Shown here piece by piece: positions 53,601 through 63,600 of a stretch of 64,000 bases of DNA. A model generated the notes under the pieces. That model searched no databases. It was not told the origin of the DNA and saw only the letters and a program-made list of their open reading frames with translations. The first letter of the stretch is position 1, and each line of letters begins with the position of its first letter. The translations under genes were made by a program, and so were the position numbers. Origin of the DNA: CBFHMJ01 sp965656875 (GTDB lineage: Bacteria; Pseudomonadota; Gammaproteobacteria; Enterobacterales; Alteromonadaceae); contig CBFHMJ010000005.1 in assembly GCA_965656875.1 (NCBI GenBank), forward strand, positions 1-64,000, read 5' to 3'.

Positions 53601-56600
53601 CTTTTTTCTCACTAAATTCGGTGCCATCTTATCGCACCGGTGATCTGGCTCGGGTGACGTTCAGGCCGGACGAACATGGTCAGTTATCCCGGTCATTGAT
53701 TTTTGTGGGACGAAAAGATTATCAGTTGAAGATTCGCGGCTATCGGATTGAACTGGGTGAAATTGAGAACGCGTTGCGTGAACACGCCGCAGTGAACGAT
53801 GCGGTTGTTGTCGTGAATTACGCTGCAACGTCATCAGACGATGTATTGTTAGTCGCGTATTTAAAATCGATGGATTCGGATGCAGCCGCATTGATCGATT
53901 CGGTAAAGCAATCACTTGCGGAGAAATTACCAGCTTACATGATGCCAAATCAGTGGTGTGTGTTACCGGAATTTCCATTAACCGTAAATGGCAAGCTGGA
54001 CCGTCGAGCGCTGCCAGCGCCGCAGCGCCAGTTGCAACAAGCGCGAGTTGCGCCGACAACAGCGACGGAAACAACCCTGGTGACGATTTGGACAGAACTG
54101 CTCAGGTTGCCAGCCGAACAAGCGCCGGGTGTGACAGAAAACTTCTTTGAACTGGGCGGTCATTCACTGTTGGCCACCCGTATGGTGAGTGCGATTAGTC
54201 AGCAACTGGCCCGGGTCGTTCAGGTAAAAGCAATCTTTCAGCATAATACGATCCGATCACTGGCAAACTACCTCGAACAACTGACCGAATCCTCTGCATT
54301 ACACATCCCAACCGTTGATCGAGCAACGGATATTCCATTGTCTTACGCACAACAGCGACTGTGGTTTGTTGATCAGGTTGATAGCAACAGTACTCAGTAC
54401 AACATGCCGTTGGTACTAAATGTTGCAGGCGCATTTGATGTTGCAATTGCTGAACAAGCCTTGACCTTAATTGTTGAGCGTCATGACATTTTACGAACCG
54501 TATACAAGGCCGCTGAACCTCAGCCGCTTCAGGTTATCCGGGACGCCAGACCGTTCTCTGTCACTACCTTTGAGAGCGTCTTATCTCAGGCTCAGACGCA
54601 GCAAATCATTGAAGAATTTTTAGCGTATCAATTCACGTTAGATGACGACCTGATGATACGGGCCGCGTGGTTACAAACCGCGCCAGAGGCCGGAGTGTTG
54701 CTATTGAATCTGCATCATATTGCGTCAGATGGCTGGTCGATGGGCATTTTAATCAATGAATTTGTGAGCTGTTATCAGGCGTTACGGCAGCAGCAATCAC
54801 CTGATTTACCGCCGTTACCCATTCAATATGCTGATTTTGCGGCCTGGCAGCGTCAACAGTTAGACGGTGAGGGATTAGCACAACAACTGGCGTACTGGCG
54901 AAAACAATTAACGGATGTGGCAGGCGTGCATAATTTGCCGCTGGATCGGTCTCGTCCGGAAGTTCGTCAGGCCAGGGGTGAAAAGCTGGAAGCATTGCTG
55001 GATGCTGAAACCAGTCGATTACTGCAAACCGTGGCAACAACCCATAATTGCTCCATGTATATGGTTTTGCATGCGGCTTTGTCACTGGTGATCAGTAAAC
55101 ATGGTAATCAACAGGATGTCGTTATCGGTTGCCCGGTTGCGAACCGCACCCATCATCAGGTTGAGCCGTTAATTGGTTTATTTGTGAATACCCTGGTACT
55201 CCGCACGCAAATCGACCATGACACATTCAGTGATTATCTGGCTCATGTCCGACAGGTGAACCTGGATGCGCACAGTCACCAGGATGTGCCGTTCGAACAG
55301 GTTGTTGAATTATGCCAGTTACAACGGAGCGCAAAACACACGCCGCTGGTTCAAATCCTGTTGAACATGAATAACACTGTGCCTGGTGAACGGGCGATAG
55401 AAGGCGTCTCGTTCTCGGCGTATGAGACACAGGATGTGGTTGCGAAAACGGATCTGAGCATTGGTGTGGCGGTGTCCAGTGATGGTTTGTCAGTGAACTG
55501 GATATTCGATACCAGCATTTTCGACCGAGCTACCATTGCGAGATTCAATCAACACTTATTCTCCGTCTTACAACAAGTTGCTCATAACCCTGAGCAGGCG
55601 TTAAACAGCCTGAATATCCTGGATGAAGGCGAAATCCAGCGGTTACTGGCACCTTGTCAGCATTTCTACGACCCGCAAGCCTGGCCAGAACTGGCTCATC
55701 AGTTTTTAGAGCGACAGGCAGAACTACAACCAGACGCGACAGCACTGGTATTCGACGGTGAAACCATGAGCTACAGGACGTTGGACACAGCGGCGAATCA
55801 GCTTGCTCATTACTTGATTGCTCAGGGGGTTAGCCCGGACGCGGTTGTTGGTATTTGTGTCGAGCGCAGTCTGGACATGGTGGTGGCGTTGTATGCCTGT
55901 TGGAAAGCCGGGGCTGCATATTTGCCACTTGATCCCGGATATCCACTGGCACGACTCACGTTTATGTTGGATATGGCTGATGTCAGCCTGGTACTGGCGC
56001 AACAAGCCTTTGCTGATCTGTTTGAAGATATGCAGGGAAAACACGTTATAGCGATTGATGATCCGGTGATAAAAACCGATGTTCAACAATGCCCGCAAAT
56101 CGCGCCTGAATGCGCAGTTACCGCGACATCGCTGGCCTATATCGTATTCACCTCTGGCTCTACCGGCGAACCGAAAGGTGTGATGGTTGAGCATAAGCAA
56201 ATCGTGGCGTCTACTCGGAGCCGTCATCAGGTGTATGACACCGACAATGCGAAGTTTTTATCCCTGTCTTCTATCTCATTTGATGCATCACTCATTGGCA
56301 TTACCGGTGCATTAGGTGCCGGTGCTGAGCTACACATTCTTTCGTCGTCCGAATCAGTTGATGTTGGACGAATCTTCCTCTACTGCGAAGCAACGCAAAT
56401 CACCCATTTGGCTATGCCGCCGGGGATGTATCGGGCGTTTCATCAATGTGTTGCCGATGCTGGCAGCATCGAGAGTTCATTAAAGCTGGTGCTGACAGGT
56501 GGTGAAGGGGTGGAGCAGGATCTGAAAGCGATGCATTTCGACAGTTCTTATTCCCGTCAGGCAAAGTTGTATAACGAATATGGCCCTACGGAAGCAACGA

Positions 56601-57622
56601 TCTGGAGTAGTGTCTATCAGATCACCGAGCAGGATTATCAGCCAGTTGCGCCAATCGGACAGAGTCCGGGTCATGTCAATCTGTATGTCATGGATCGCAG
56701 TCTGCAACTGGCACCATTCGGGGCCGAAGGTGAGCTGTATATTGGTGGTCCCGGTGTTACCCGAGGTTATCTGAATCAGAAAGCATTGACCGCAGAACGC
56801 TATGTGACACTGCATCGACCGGATGGTCGAACGGACAGAGTATATAAAACGGGCGATTTGGTACGCTATAAAGCCGATGGCAATCTGATGTTTGTGGGAC
56901 GGGCGGATGACCAGATTAAACTCCGTGGTTATCGTATTGAACTCAGTGAAATTGAAAATCACATCAGTAAGTGTGAAGGCGTTGCCGCAAATGTCGTGAT
57001 GGTTCGTGAAGACAAACCCGGTCTGAAACAGCTGGTTGCTTATCTGGTTCCATCGTCTGAGCATCAGGCTTTGTCAGGTGACGCTTCGTCAACAGGTCAT
57101 GGCCTGACAGAAACCATCAGTGAATCTGTGAAGCGATATCTGCAACAGCAATTACCCGCTTTCATGGTGCCATCACTGATTATTCCGGTGCCTGAATTCA
57201 CCTTCAAGGACAACGGCAAAGTCAATAAGAGTGCGTTGCCTGCGCCTGACCCATCGTTGTTGGCGGGTGAATTTGTCGCTCCGGAAACGACCATCGAACA
57301 AGCACTGGCGGTCATCTGGGCTGAATTATTGAGTCAGCAAGTTGATGATATCAGCGCCAATGCCAACTTCTTTGAACTGGGTGGTCACTCGTTGCTGGCG
57401 GTTCGCCTGACCAGCCAGATCAATCAGCAATTTTCCCTCGAACTATCGATTAAACAAATCTTTGATACCCCGGTATTACGCAAGTTAGCCCAGGCCATTG
57501 AGCAACAACAGGTGCCGGACGATGTTGATCTGTTGGCTGCGGCGGATGAACTGGAAGGGTTGAGTGATGCAGAAATAGAAGCCCTGTATCAACAATTAAA
57601 TGGAGCAGAAGACAATGAGTGA
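47651..57622 (+). CDS. trimodular NRPS: TubC_N-C-A-T-C-A(no Asp235)-T-C-A-T
   Basis: 3323 residues. TubC_N-like domain 1-55 (APKGAMTPDL). Module 1: C (HHIAADGWS, H204), A (~687; code D-I-P-R-V-G-H-V-G-K, Asp-like), T (Ser1094). Module 2: C (~1283), A (~1766), T (Ser2172); here the A4 motif reads FIRGIWE (1811-1817), so the Asp235 position is Ile1812, and the other residues read R-W-V-F-S-L-S-D-K. Module 3: C (~2355), A (A3 FTSGSTG ~2833; code D-A-I-A-L-G-E-I-W-K, which I cannot assign), T (Ser3247). No E domains. The C-terminus (ELEGLSDAEIEALYQQL) is a short amphipathic helix of the kind seen at other NRPS/PKS ends, unlike the acidic tails elsewhere in this cluster; the next protein correspondingly lacks a TubC_N domain. 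The start follows the upstream stop by 8 bases. Confidence 0.96.
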   Translation: MIELLKQLEQKNIRIEAVDGALKVKAPKGAMTPDLATAIKTNKDKLLHFLERRQAVASTQATSGIQATDRSKRLPASWSQQRLWFIDQLSGTSVEYNLASALKFEGKLELDALQHSLNEIVQRHEVLRTTFRVEDDVCCQHIQQQVTLPLIVKDLTSHQQPDTALNSLMEQEALTPFNLAEDLMLRVTVIKLAEQVHVLLLTMHHIAADGWSMNILVSEFSQFYQAFLQHEQPSLPPLSIQYADYAAWQRETLDENKRASLLSYWTERLADSPAIHSLPLDYPRPEKQQFTAGHIPYRIDKQRLQGLEQLAVKAGATLSMVLQAAYALVLGRFSDSNDIVMGIPNAGRTTTGVEPLIGFFINTLVNRIQLQPDESFVELLARVKQQTLADYTHQALPFELLVDELNPTRNLAWNPVCQIKFVLQNHREAAASDQQQGLMLPNLAVTPMSQDTDHVRFDLDLTCVESSDGLVVNWRYQTALFHPASIERIAASFDTLISQILAEPTTPYQQLSMMTPAQRADELAASVGIAASDRRDSTIVEDIIVQAARTPEQLAVFHDGSSLSYRELVEKANQLAWYLDELEIGPGSRVAVYMARTPLLLVALLGIMRAGAAYVPIPPGAGENRLATILADEDTELVLVSSSMLGELPVSGVDVLILDEQEWPLDDYETHAPDVACNLDDNAYVIYTSGSTGKPKGVEITHRGLIDYCAFSLNHYYHDKLSGSLVVTSHGFDIVVPALYVPLMAGGTVNLTPWNDEIEAMIAAFSADEQSWLVRMTPMHVEGFLATAGDQTFSGRHVFVIGGEAFLADVGQRLQQACPNSIIYNHYGPTEAVVGCCIFPLSEHLQQGETFSGALPIGYAMENTHLLVLDEQQQLQVPGAAGELYVGGPCLARGYLHDAGKTAEAFVANPISDYSDQLSRLYRTGDKVRRLPSGALTFIGRADDQVKLRGYRIEPGEVASLLQQLPGVSQAVVGLVGEGIDAALAAWIVPENTAIVDAMSDEFIRQLEEGLDGQLPAYMMPTRWQLLASLPLNANGKLNRKALPEPGKSHEGEQQLAYASNALEQQIATIWQTVLKHDGDVPVNQGFFRLGGHSLLAVMVISQLNEAFDIQLTVRDLFDCNTVAALAQRIADNQGATKQVILPAERLADGMPLSFAQQRIWFVEQLESGSSQFNMPAALRIKGELRVDCVLQACNALITRHEILRTRFTTRADNTPVQKVSESANLILQTHTVTGSDEQQVAQAGRIIDADAEKPFNLQTDLLLRVGLIEFAQDDHVLFFTVHHIAADGWSLDILFDEFVQFYQAAKSGEAASLPPLAIQYADFAAWQRSDEQAEQQHAALEYWTSLLADAPATHRLPLEQPRSSATLEGGAKLETQIPARLSESLKQLAASQDATLFMALQASFALLLGRFSREQDIVMGMPAVGRPVQSCESLIGLFLNTLVLRTTLTESDSFVELLNRTREHHLDVHQHAELPFEHLVEAINPERSLYHTPIFQVFINMNNAERDVTALQDNQVSAFARDDAQDSKYDLTLYLRESSGGIQCTFAYNQHLFSTETIQSLATEFEYLLSQVVKQPEQALSALRWRQQQGFTQPTVESAIDQLAHTRFEQLAATRPDDIALYISEKNADTDTISYQQLNDQANQLAHWLMHEQALNVGDCVGLCTERNQYRFIAALAVLKAGGVMVPLSRDLPSARLRYMAGDAQVKCILADDEPDVAFDAPVVLLNHKNTSHDSRSIQAELSNQPTHNPVLEAEHQPELAHIIYTSGSTGQPKGVLGTHAATVHRVNWMLQQWPFAATEINAHITSMSFIRGIWELFVGLSAGVPQVVLSRDTVKDAVHFSQAVRQFNITRLVTTPSHLRNLLQDNAGFSDRFEQIKHWFVSGESFPDELARYVVRQLPETRFTNLYGSTEVMSDVLMQPITSATTNMVGRMPLGDAVAGHAVNVLDEQLQPVPPGAVGELVVSGAQVAHGYLGRQQQSEAAFFSLNSVPSYRTGDLARVTFRPDEHGQLSRSLIFVGRKDYQLKIRGYRIELGEIENALREHAAVNDAVVVVNYAATSSDDVLLVAYLKSMDSDAAALIDSVKQSLAEKLPAYMMPNQWCVLPEFPLTVNGKLDRRALPAPQRQLQQARVAPTTATETTLVTIWTELLRLPAEQAPGVTENFFELGGHSLLATRMVSAISQQLARVVQVKAIFQHNTIRSLANYLEQLTESSALHIPTVDRATDIPLSYAQQRLWFVDQVDSNSTQYNMPLVLNVAGAFDVAIAEQALTLIVERHDILRTVYKAAEPQPLQVIRDARPFSVTTFESVLSQAQTQQIIEEFLAYQFTLDDDLMIRAAWLQTAPEAGVLLLNLHHIASDGWSMGILINEFVSCYQALRQQQSPDLPPLPIQYADFAAWQRQQLDGEGLAQQLAYWRKQLTDVAGVHNLPLDRSRPEVRQARGEKLEALLDAETSRLLQTVATTHNCSMYMVLHAALSLVISKHGNQQDVVIGCPVANRTHHQVEPLIGLFVNTLVLRTQIDHDTFSDYLAHVRQVNLDAHSHQDVPFEQVVELCQLQRSAKHTPLVQILLNMNNTVPGERAIEGVSFSAYETQDVVAKTDLSIGVAVSSDGLSVNWIFDTSIFDRATIARFNQHLFSVLQQVAHNPEQALNSLNILDEGEIQRLLAPCQHFYDPQAWPELAHQFLERQAELQPDATALVFDGETMSYRTLDTAANQLAHYLIAQGVSPDAVVGICVERSLDMVVALYACWKAGAAYLPLDPGYPLARLTFMLDMADVSLVLAQQAFADLFEDMQGKHVIAIDDPVIKTDVQQCPQIAPECAVTATSLAYIVFTSGSTGEPKGVMVEHKQIVASTRSRHQVYDTDNAKFLSLSSISFDASLIGITGALGAGAELHILSSSESVDVGRIFLYCEATQITHLAMPPGMYRAFHQCVADAGSIESSLKLVLTGGEGVEQDLKAMHFDSSYSRQAKLYNEYGPTEATIWSSVYQITEQDYQPVAPIGQSPGHVNLYVMDRSLQLAPFGAEGELYIGGPGVTRGYLNQKALTAERYVTLHRPDGRTDRVYKTGDLVRYKADGNLMFVGRADDQIKLRGYRIELSEIENHISKCEGVAANVVMVREDKPGLKQLVAYLVPSSEHQALSGDASSTGHGLTETISESVKRYLQQQLPAFMVPSLIIPVPEFTFKDNGKVNKSALPAPDPSLLAGEFVAPETTIEQALAVIWAELLSQQVDDISANANFFELGGHSLLAVRLTSQINQQFSLELSIKQIFDTPVLRKLAQAIEQQQVPDDVDLLAAADELEGLSDAEIEALYQQLNGAEDNE
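53081..53101 (+). other. A4 motif without the conserved Asp235
   Basis: TTTATTCGTGGTATCTGGGA encodes FIRGIW(E) where the other A domains here read FDxSxxE. Asp235 normally binds the alpha-amino group of the substrate. All other core motifs of this domain are present (YTSGSTGQPKG, YGSTE, YRTGDLAR, GRKDYQLKIRGYRIE, NGKLDRR), so the domain looks active but with a different substrate chemistry. Confidence 0.85.
57602..57617 (+). promoter_or_regulatory. Shine-Dalgarno before overlapping NRPS start
   Basis: GGAG at 57602-57605 precedes the ATG at 57615 by nine bases. This ATG lies inside the upstream gene, whose TGA stop is at 57620-57622, so the two genes overlap by eight bases and are probably translated in a coupled way. 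Confidence 0.65.
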
Positions 57623-60600
57623 TAACAAAAACAACGGGTTATCTGCCGAGGCAAAACGGGCCGCCGTGCTGAAAATGCTGGCAGAGAAAAAACGTCAGGC
57701 CAGGATTGCGGGTAAAAACAGTCCGATTCCTCGTTGTGATCGTTCATCCGGACCGTTACCTCTGTCCTTTGCACAACAACGTTTATGGTTTATCGATAAA
57801 TTTGAAGGCGGTAGTGCGGATTACAATATGCCGGGCGCATTGCGGGTATCCGGTCCGTTTAATCCCGATGTCGCTGAACAGGCGTTTTATCGCATTATTC
57901 AGCGTCACGAAGCACTACGAACTGTCTTCGCAGAAGGCGATTCAGGACCGTATCAGGTGGTTCGTTCCGTTGAAACTTTTCAGCTTACCCGACAGGACTG
58001 TCGTAACATTCCAGCCGAAGATCTGAATGACACCATCGAACAATTAGTGACAGAAAATAGCCGCCAACTGTTCGATCTGACCTCAGATTTAATGTTAAAC
58101 GCTCGCTTTGTTTCGTTGCCAGATCACGATGGCGAACCGGCCGGATTATTGCTGTTTAACATGCATCACATCGCGACCGATGGTTGGTCAATGGGGATTC
58201 TGATCAAAGAATTTGTGGCTGAATATCAAGCGATTACGGCCGGTCAGGAATCGCCACTGAAACCGCTGGCGATTCAATATGCAGACTTTGCGGTCTGGCA
58301 ACGTGAATGGTTGTCGGGCGATGAGTTGGCACGGCAACAAGATTACTGGCGAAATCAGCTGGCTGATGCGCCAGCGGTTCATCAACTTCCTCTGGATTAT
58401 CCACGCCCGGCGAGTAAGCAGTATCGCGGTGGTAAAGTGGAAACACGATTGTCTGCAACGCTGAGCCAGCAATTATTGGCTGTGGCAAAACAGTTTGAAC
58501 TAACGCCGTTTATGCTTCTTCATAGCATGGTCACGCTGTTGTTGTGTCGTCATAGTCATCAACACGAATTCATTCTGGGTTCGCCCGTAGCGAATCGGAC
58601 AAAAACAGATATCGAGCCATTAATAGGTTTTTTTGTTAATACCCTGGTCTTGCGTTCATCGATTGAATACCCCGCACTGGGTGACTATCTGGCACATATC
58701 CGGGATACCAATCATCAGGCTCAGGCTCATCAGGATGTGCCATTTGAGCAGGTAGTTGAACAAGCGGGCAGTGTACGAACCACCCAGTATTCACCGCTAT
58801 TCCAGGTGCTACTGACAGCAACAACGGCGAATGATTCGGCGGAGAACGATTCTTTGTCACTGGGTGGTCTGCAATTCTCGACAGTAACGCGTCAGGACGT
58901 TGTTGCTAAATTTGATCTTGATATCAATGCAACCATTACCGCTAAAGGTGGTGTGATCCAGTGGGTGTACGACAACAGTATTTTTACTGAATCTCATATC
59001 GAGCTACTGGCCTCACATTTACAGCATTTATTTGAAAGCTTGTGTCAGCAACCGGATGAGGCGCGTTTGTTGTCTTCTCTGTCGATGCTGACACCCAGGG
59101 AGCAACAGCGAATAGATGCGTTAAATACTCGGGCGGTACAGGCTTTTGAATCTGATGGTTTGTTGGTGCAGCAGCAGTTTGAACGGTGTGCAAAGGAACA
59201 GGCAAATAACATCGCGGTTGTGAGTGGTGATGTTCATCTCACTTATGAGACGTTGAATGAACAGGCGAATCAATGGGCGAATCACCTGATTGCTCAGGGC
59301 GTCACGGCCGGAAGTCGTGTCGGCCTATTGTTACCCAGAGATCATCGCATGATGATCAGTGTATTGGCTGTATTAAAAGCGGGTGGTATCTATGTACCAC
59401 TGGAGCCAGCACACCCGGACCAACGGCTGAATTACATGATGGCCGATGCGGGCGTTTCCGTCGTTCTGGCTATCCAGGAAACCTTGCAAAACCGGCAACT
59501 GGCGGTTAATGACACGGCCGTTATTCGATTCGATGAGCCAGCGGTTCAGTCGGCCATTGTGCAGCAAGCGACTGACAATCCGGATTATCAGGGGCGTCAC
59601 CCGGATGATGTCAATTATCTGATTTATACTTCAGGTTCGACCGGGCAACCCAAAGGCGTTGCGATTAAGCATCGTGGCGCGGTAAACCTGGCTGAACATA
59701 TGAAGCAGTGTTTTGGCGTTACGCCAGTGCATCGGGTATTGCAGTTTGCATCGATTGGTTTTGATGCGTTTGTTATGGAATGGCAATGGGCCTTACTGAA
59801 CGGTGCCAGCCTCTACTTCTGTCCGTCAGACGTAAAACAAGATCCAGGGTTGCTGGCTGAATTTATGCAGCGCCATCAGATCACCGACACAATTTTGCCG
59901 CCAGCATTTTTAAAACATGTGCCGTTTAGTGATCAATATGCATTTACTGCACTGGTTGTGGGCGGTGAAGCTTGTGATCAGGCGCTTGCCTGGCAGTGGT
60001 CATCCTTGTATCCGATGTTTAATGCGTATGGCCCAACTGAAGTGACCGTTGCAGCCAGTGTTGGTCGCATTGTATCAGGACAGCCTGTCACCATTGGTCA
60101 ACCTGTCTCCAATGTCGCATTGTATGTGATAACACCGGATCAGCATCTGGCCGCGCCGGGTGTTTCGGGTGAATTGGTGGTAGCCAGTGCGGGTCTGGCG
60201 GATTGCTACTGGAACAACCCGGCCTTAACGAATGAGAAATTTAAGCCGCTCGCGCTGATTGATCAACGGGTGTATTACACCGGCGATAAAGTACGTTTAA
60301 CCGACGACGATCAGTTTGAATATCTTGGTCGGATTGACGATCAGTTCAGTATCAAAGGCTTCAGAATCGAGCCGGGCGAAATCCAACATCAAATCAATTG
60401 TTGTGACGGCGTAAAAGCCAGTGAAGTGATTCTCAGTGATACGTTGAGTGATAACAATACCCATGACTCTGTCGCCAGTATCACAGGTTACATCGTACTG
60501 GAGTCTGGTGATGAAGAACCGTCTGAAGAAGTTGTTGGACAAATAAAACAGCAATTACAGTCCCGTTTACCGACGTATATGGTGCCATCGGCGCTGGTTT

Positions 60601-63600
60601 TCTTGGCCGCTTTTCCACTGACCGCCAGCGGTAAAGTTGATAAAAAAGCATTACCTGCTCCTGTCATTCATGCCGACGTTAACACTCATTATGAAGCGCC
60701 AGCTAATAAGAATGAGCAGATTCTGGTTGATATCTTCGCCGAACTGTTACGTATTCCCGCCGATCAGGTCAGTGTTTTGGGCAATTTCTTCGAAATGGGC
60801 GGCGATTCTATCTTGTCAATTCAGGTCGTGTCACGGGCTGCACGGCAAGGGTTAACGTTTACCGTTAAACAGCTGTTTGAACATCAGACGATTCGTGGTT
60901 TATCGCCTTATATCGTTGAACAGGTTCAGCAGACGATCCCGCAAGCGCCTTCAACCGGTGAGTTACCATTATTGCCGATTCATCACAGTTTCTTTGCCGA
61001 TAACGCAGGCTTACATCATTTTAATCAGTCCGTATTGCTTGAATGTCCGGTGGATATTACCCGGCAGCATCTCAACGTGATGGCGCAGCAATTGATGCAG
61101 CAACACGATGCGTTACGACTCGCGTTTGTCCAGGACAGTGATACAGGCTGGCACGGTCAGTTTATCCCACCAGAACAAGCCGATCTGGCTCGTCTGACTG
61201 ATGAAATCCTGTTACAGGATTTCTCTGAACTGGAGCAACATGCCGAGCGACTGCAACGTAGTTTCGTGTTGGAAGAGGGCTTTTTATTTCGAGCGGTATT
61301 GTTTAGTTGTGAGCAGAATAATGTCGTAAGCAAACGCCTGTTATTTATTTGCCATCATCTGGTGGTTGATGGTGTTTCATGGCGAGTGTTGTTGGAAGAT
61401 GCTGAACAAATTTGTCGTCAGATAATGAGCGAACAACGCCCTGAGTCTGCTAAACAGTTAATCCCAGGTCAGAAAACGTCGCCTTATCAGGCATGGTGCA
61501 AACATTTGGCGGAACGAGCGACTGGCGATGATATTCGACAACAACTGGCGTATTGGCAGCAATCGCTGGCGATTGAGGTGCCAACACTGGGTCGTGTGAA
61601 TACCACTCCATCGAAAATGGCTCCGGGTTCGGTGGCTCGGGTGGCATTTGGTCTTGATGCGACATTAACCGCAAAACTATTACAGCAGGCCAACAAAGCA
61701 TACCGAACACAGATTAATGAACTGTTGATGGCGGCGGTTCTGGTCGGATTCCGTAACTGGTCGAAGCAAACGGCTATCCGAATCGACATGGAAGGACATG
61801 GCCGTGAAGTCATCGACGAATCATTTGATTTGAGTCGCACCATTGGTTGGTTTACGACAGCCTGGCCGTTAACGCTCCATTGTGACAGTGACCAACTGGA
61901 CGATGTTATATGTGCGGTTAAAGAGCAGTATCGCGCAGTGCCGCATAACGGCGCTGACTTTGGCTTGCTGCAACAACAAGGTTTGTTCGACGGCTTAAAC
62001 ACGCACGCTGACGTGGTGTTTAACTATTTGGGGCAGTTCGATCAGGTGGTTAATGATGACGCCTATTTTACGGCTGCGCCGGAATCAGCCGGGCAAACCA
62101 TGTCGAGTGAACGAACGTTAACTCACGGCATCACCATCAATGGCAAGGTAGCCGGTGGCGTGCTGGGATTTGGCGTGAGTTACGATAAGAAACGCTTTGA
62201 AGATGATGATGTAACCGTGTTGGTTACGCAAATTGAAGCAGCATTAAAGCAAATTGTGATGCATTGTTGCCAGGAGGGAACAGGGCGACTGACACCTTCA
62301 GATTTTCCACTGGCGACAATATCCGAAGAGACGTTGCAATATATAGCGAACAAACAGCCGGTTGCCGATGTGTATCCGATCACGCCCATGCAGCAGGGCA
62401 TGTTGTTCCACAGCGCGGTAGACAGCAGTTCTTACGTCAATCAAATGGCGATGGATATTCAGGGTTCCCTGAATTTAACAGCGCTGAGAAGTGCCTGGCA
62501 GTTGCTGGTTGATCGTTATGATATTTTCCGCACCAGCTTTTACGCCCTCGACTCTGCGAATCCGGTTCAGGTGGTGCAACCAACAGCGACGTTGCACTGG
62601 ACAGTAAAAGCGTTGACTGATTTAACTGAATCAGAACAACAGGACTTTTTAGCTGACATGCTCCAGCGTGACAAGCAGCAAGGTTTTAGCGTGAGTGATT
62701 CGCCATTGATGCGCATAAATATCTGGCAGCTCGCTGAAAACCGTTACCGAATGGTCTGGACACAGCATCACGCGCTGATTGATGGCTGGTGTGCAGGCAT
62801 TATCTTTGCTGAACTGATTGCCGCGTATCAATCACTGGCCGCCGGGGAACAACCACAGTTACCACCAGTCGCGCCTTATCGAGATTACATTGCATGGCTG
62901 GTTTCTCGCGAAACCGATCAGGCCTCCGGGTTTTGGCAACAACAGGTTGCCGATATAGATAATGCAACGCCGTTACCGCTGGCACGGAAAGAACCTGCGT
63001 TATTGCAAGGCCTGGATAAAGTCTATGTTCACCTGGATAACGAACAGACGGCTGCTTTAAGCCAGTTAGCCCAATCAGCACAAACCACCGTTAATGTTGT
63101 GCTTCAGGCCGCCTGGTCTTTAGTCTTATCTCGTTTCAGTGGTGAGCAGCAGGTCGTGTTTGGCACAACGGTGTCTGGCCGTCCGGCAGAATTACCCGGT
63201 GTTGAATCCATGGTTGGATTGTTCATTAATACGGTGCCTGCCGTCATTTCAGTGGATTATAAGGCCAGTTTGACCGAGTGGTTGCTATCGCTGCATCAAC
63301 AGCTGATTCAACGTGATGAATTCAGTTACTACCCGTTGTCAGAGATTCAGTCGCTTGCAGAAGGGCTTCATGGTTCTTTGTTTAACAGCTTGTTCGTGTT
63401 TGAAAATTACCCGGAACAACCAACGGCACCAGGCGAAGGGGAAACTGCACAGCAGGCGGATTTCAGTGTTAGTCAGGCTGATGGGCATCAGGGCAATAAT
63501 TATGACTTATCACTCATTTCATCGCTCACGGATCAACTGAAAATCAAGCTGGAATTCCAGCGCCATGCCTATGAAGCGGAGGCGGTTTCTCAGCTAGGCC

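Noticed and set aside
56480..57064. 194-residue minus-strand reading frame
   Set aside because: Lies wholly inside the fifth NRPS gene, has no family pattern, and is explained by the codon bias of the plus strand; the same holds for the long antisense frames at 14627-15142, 40467-40979, 55724-56227 and 61487-62002.
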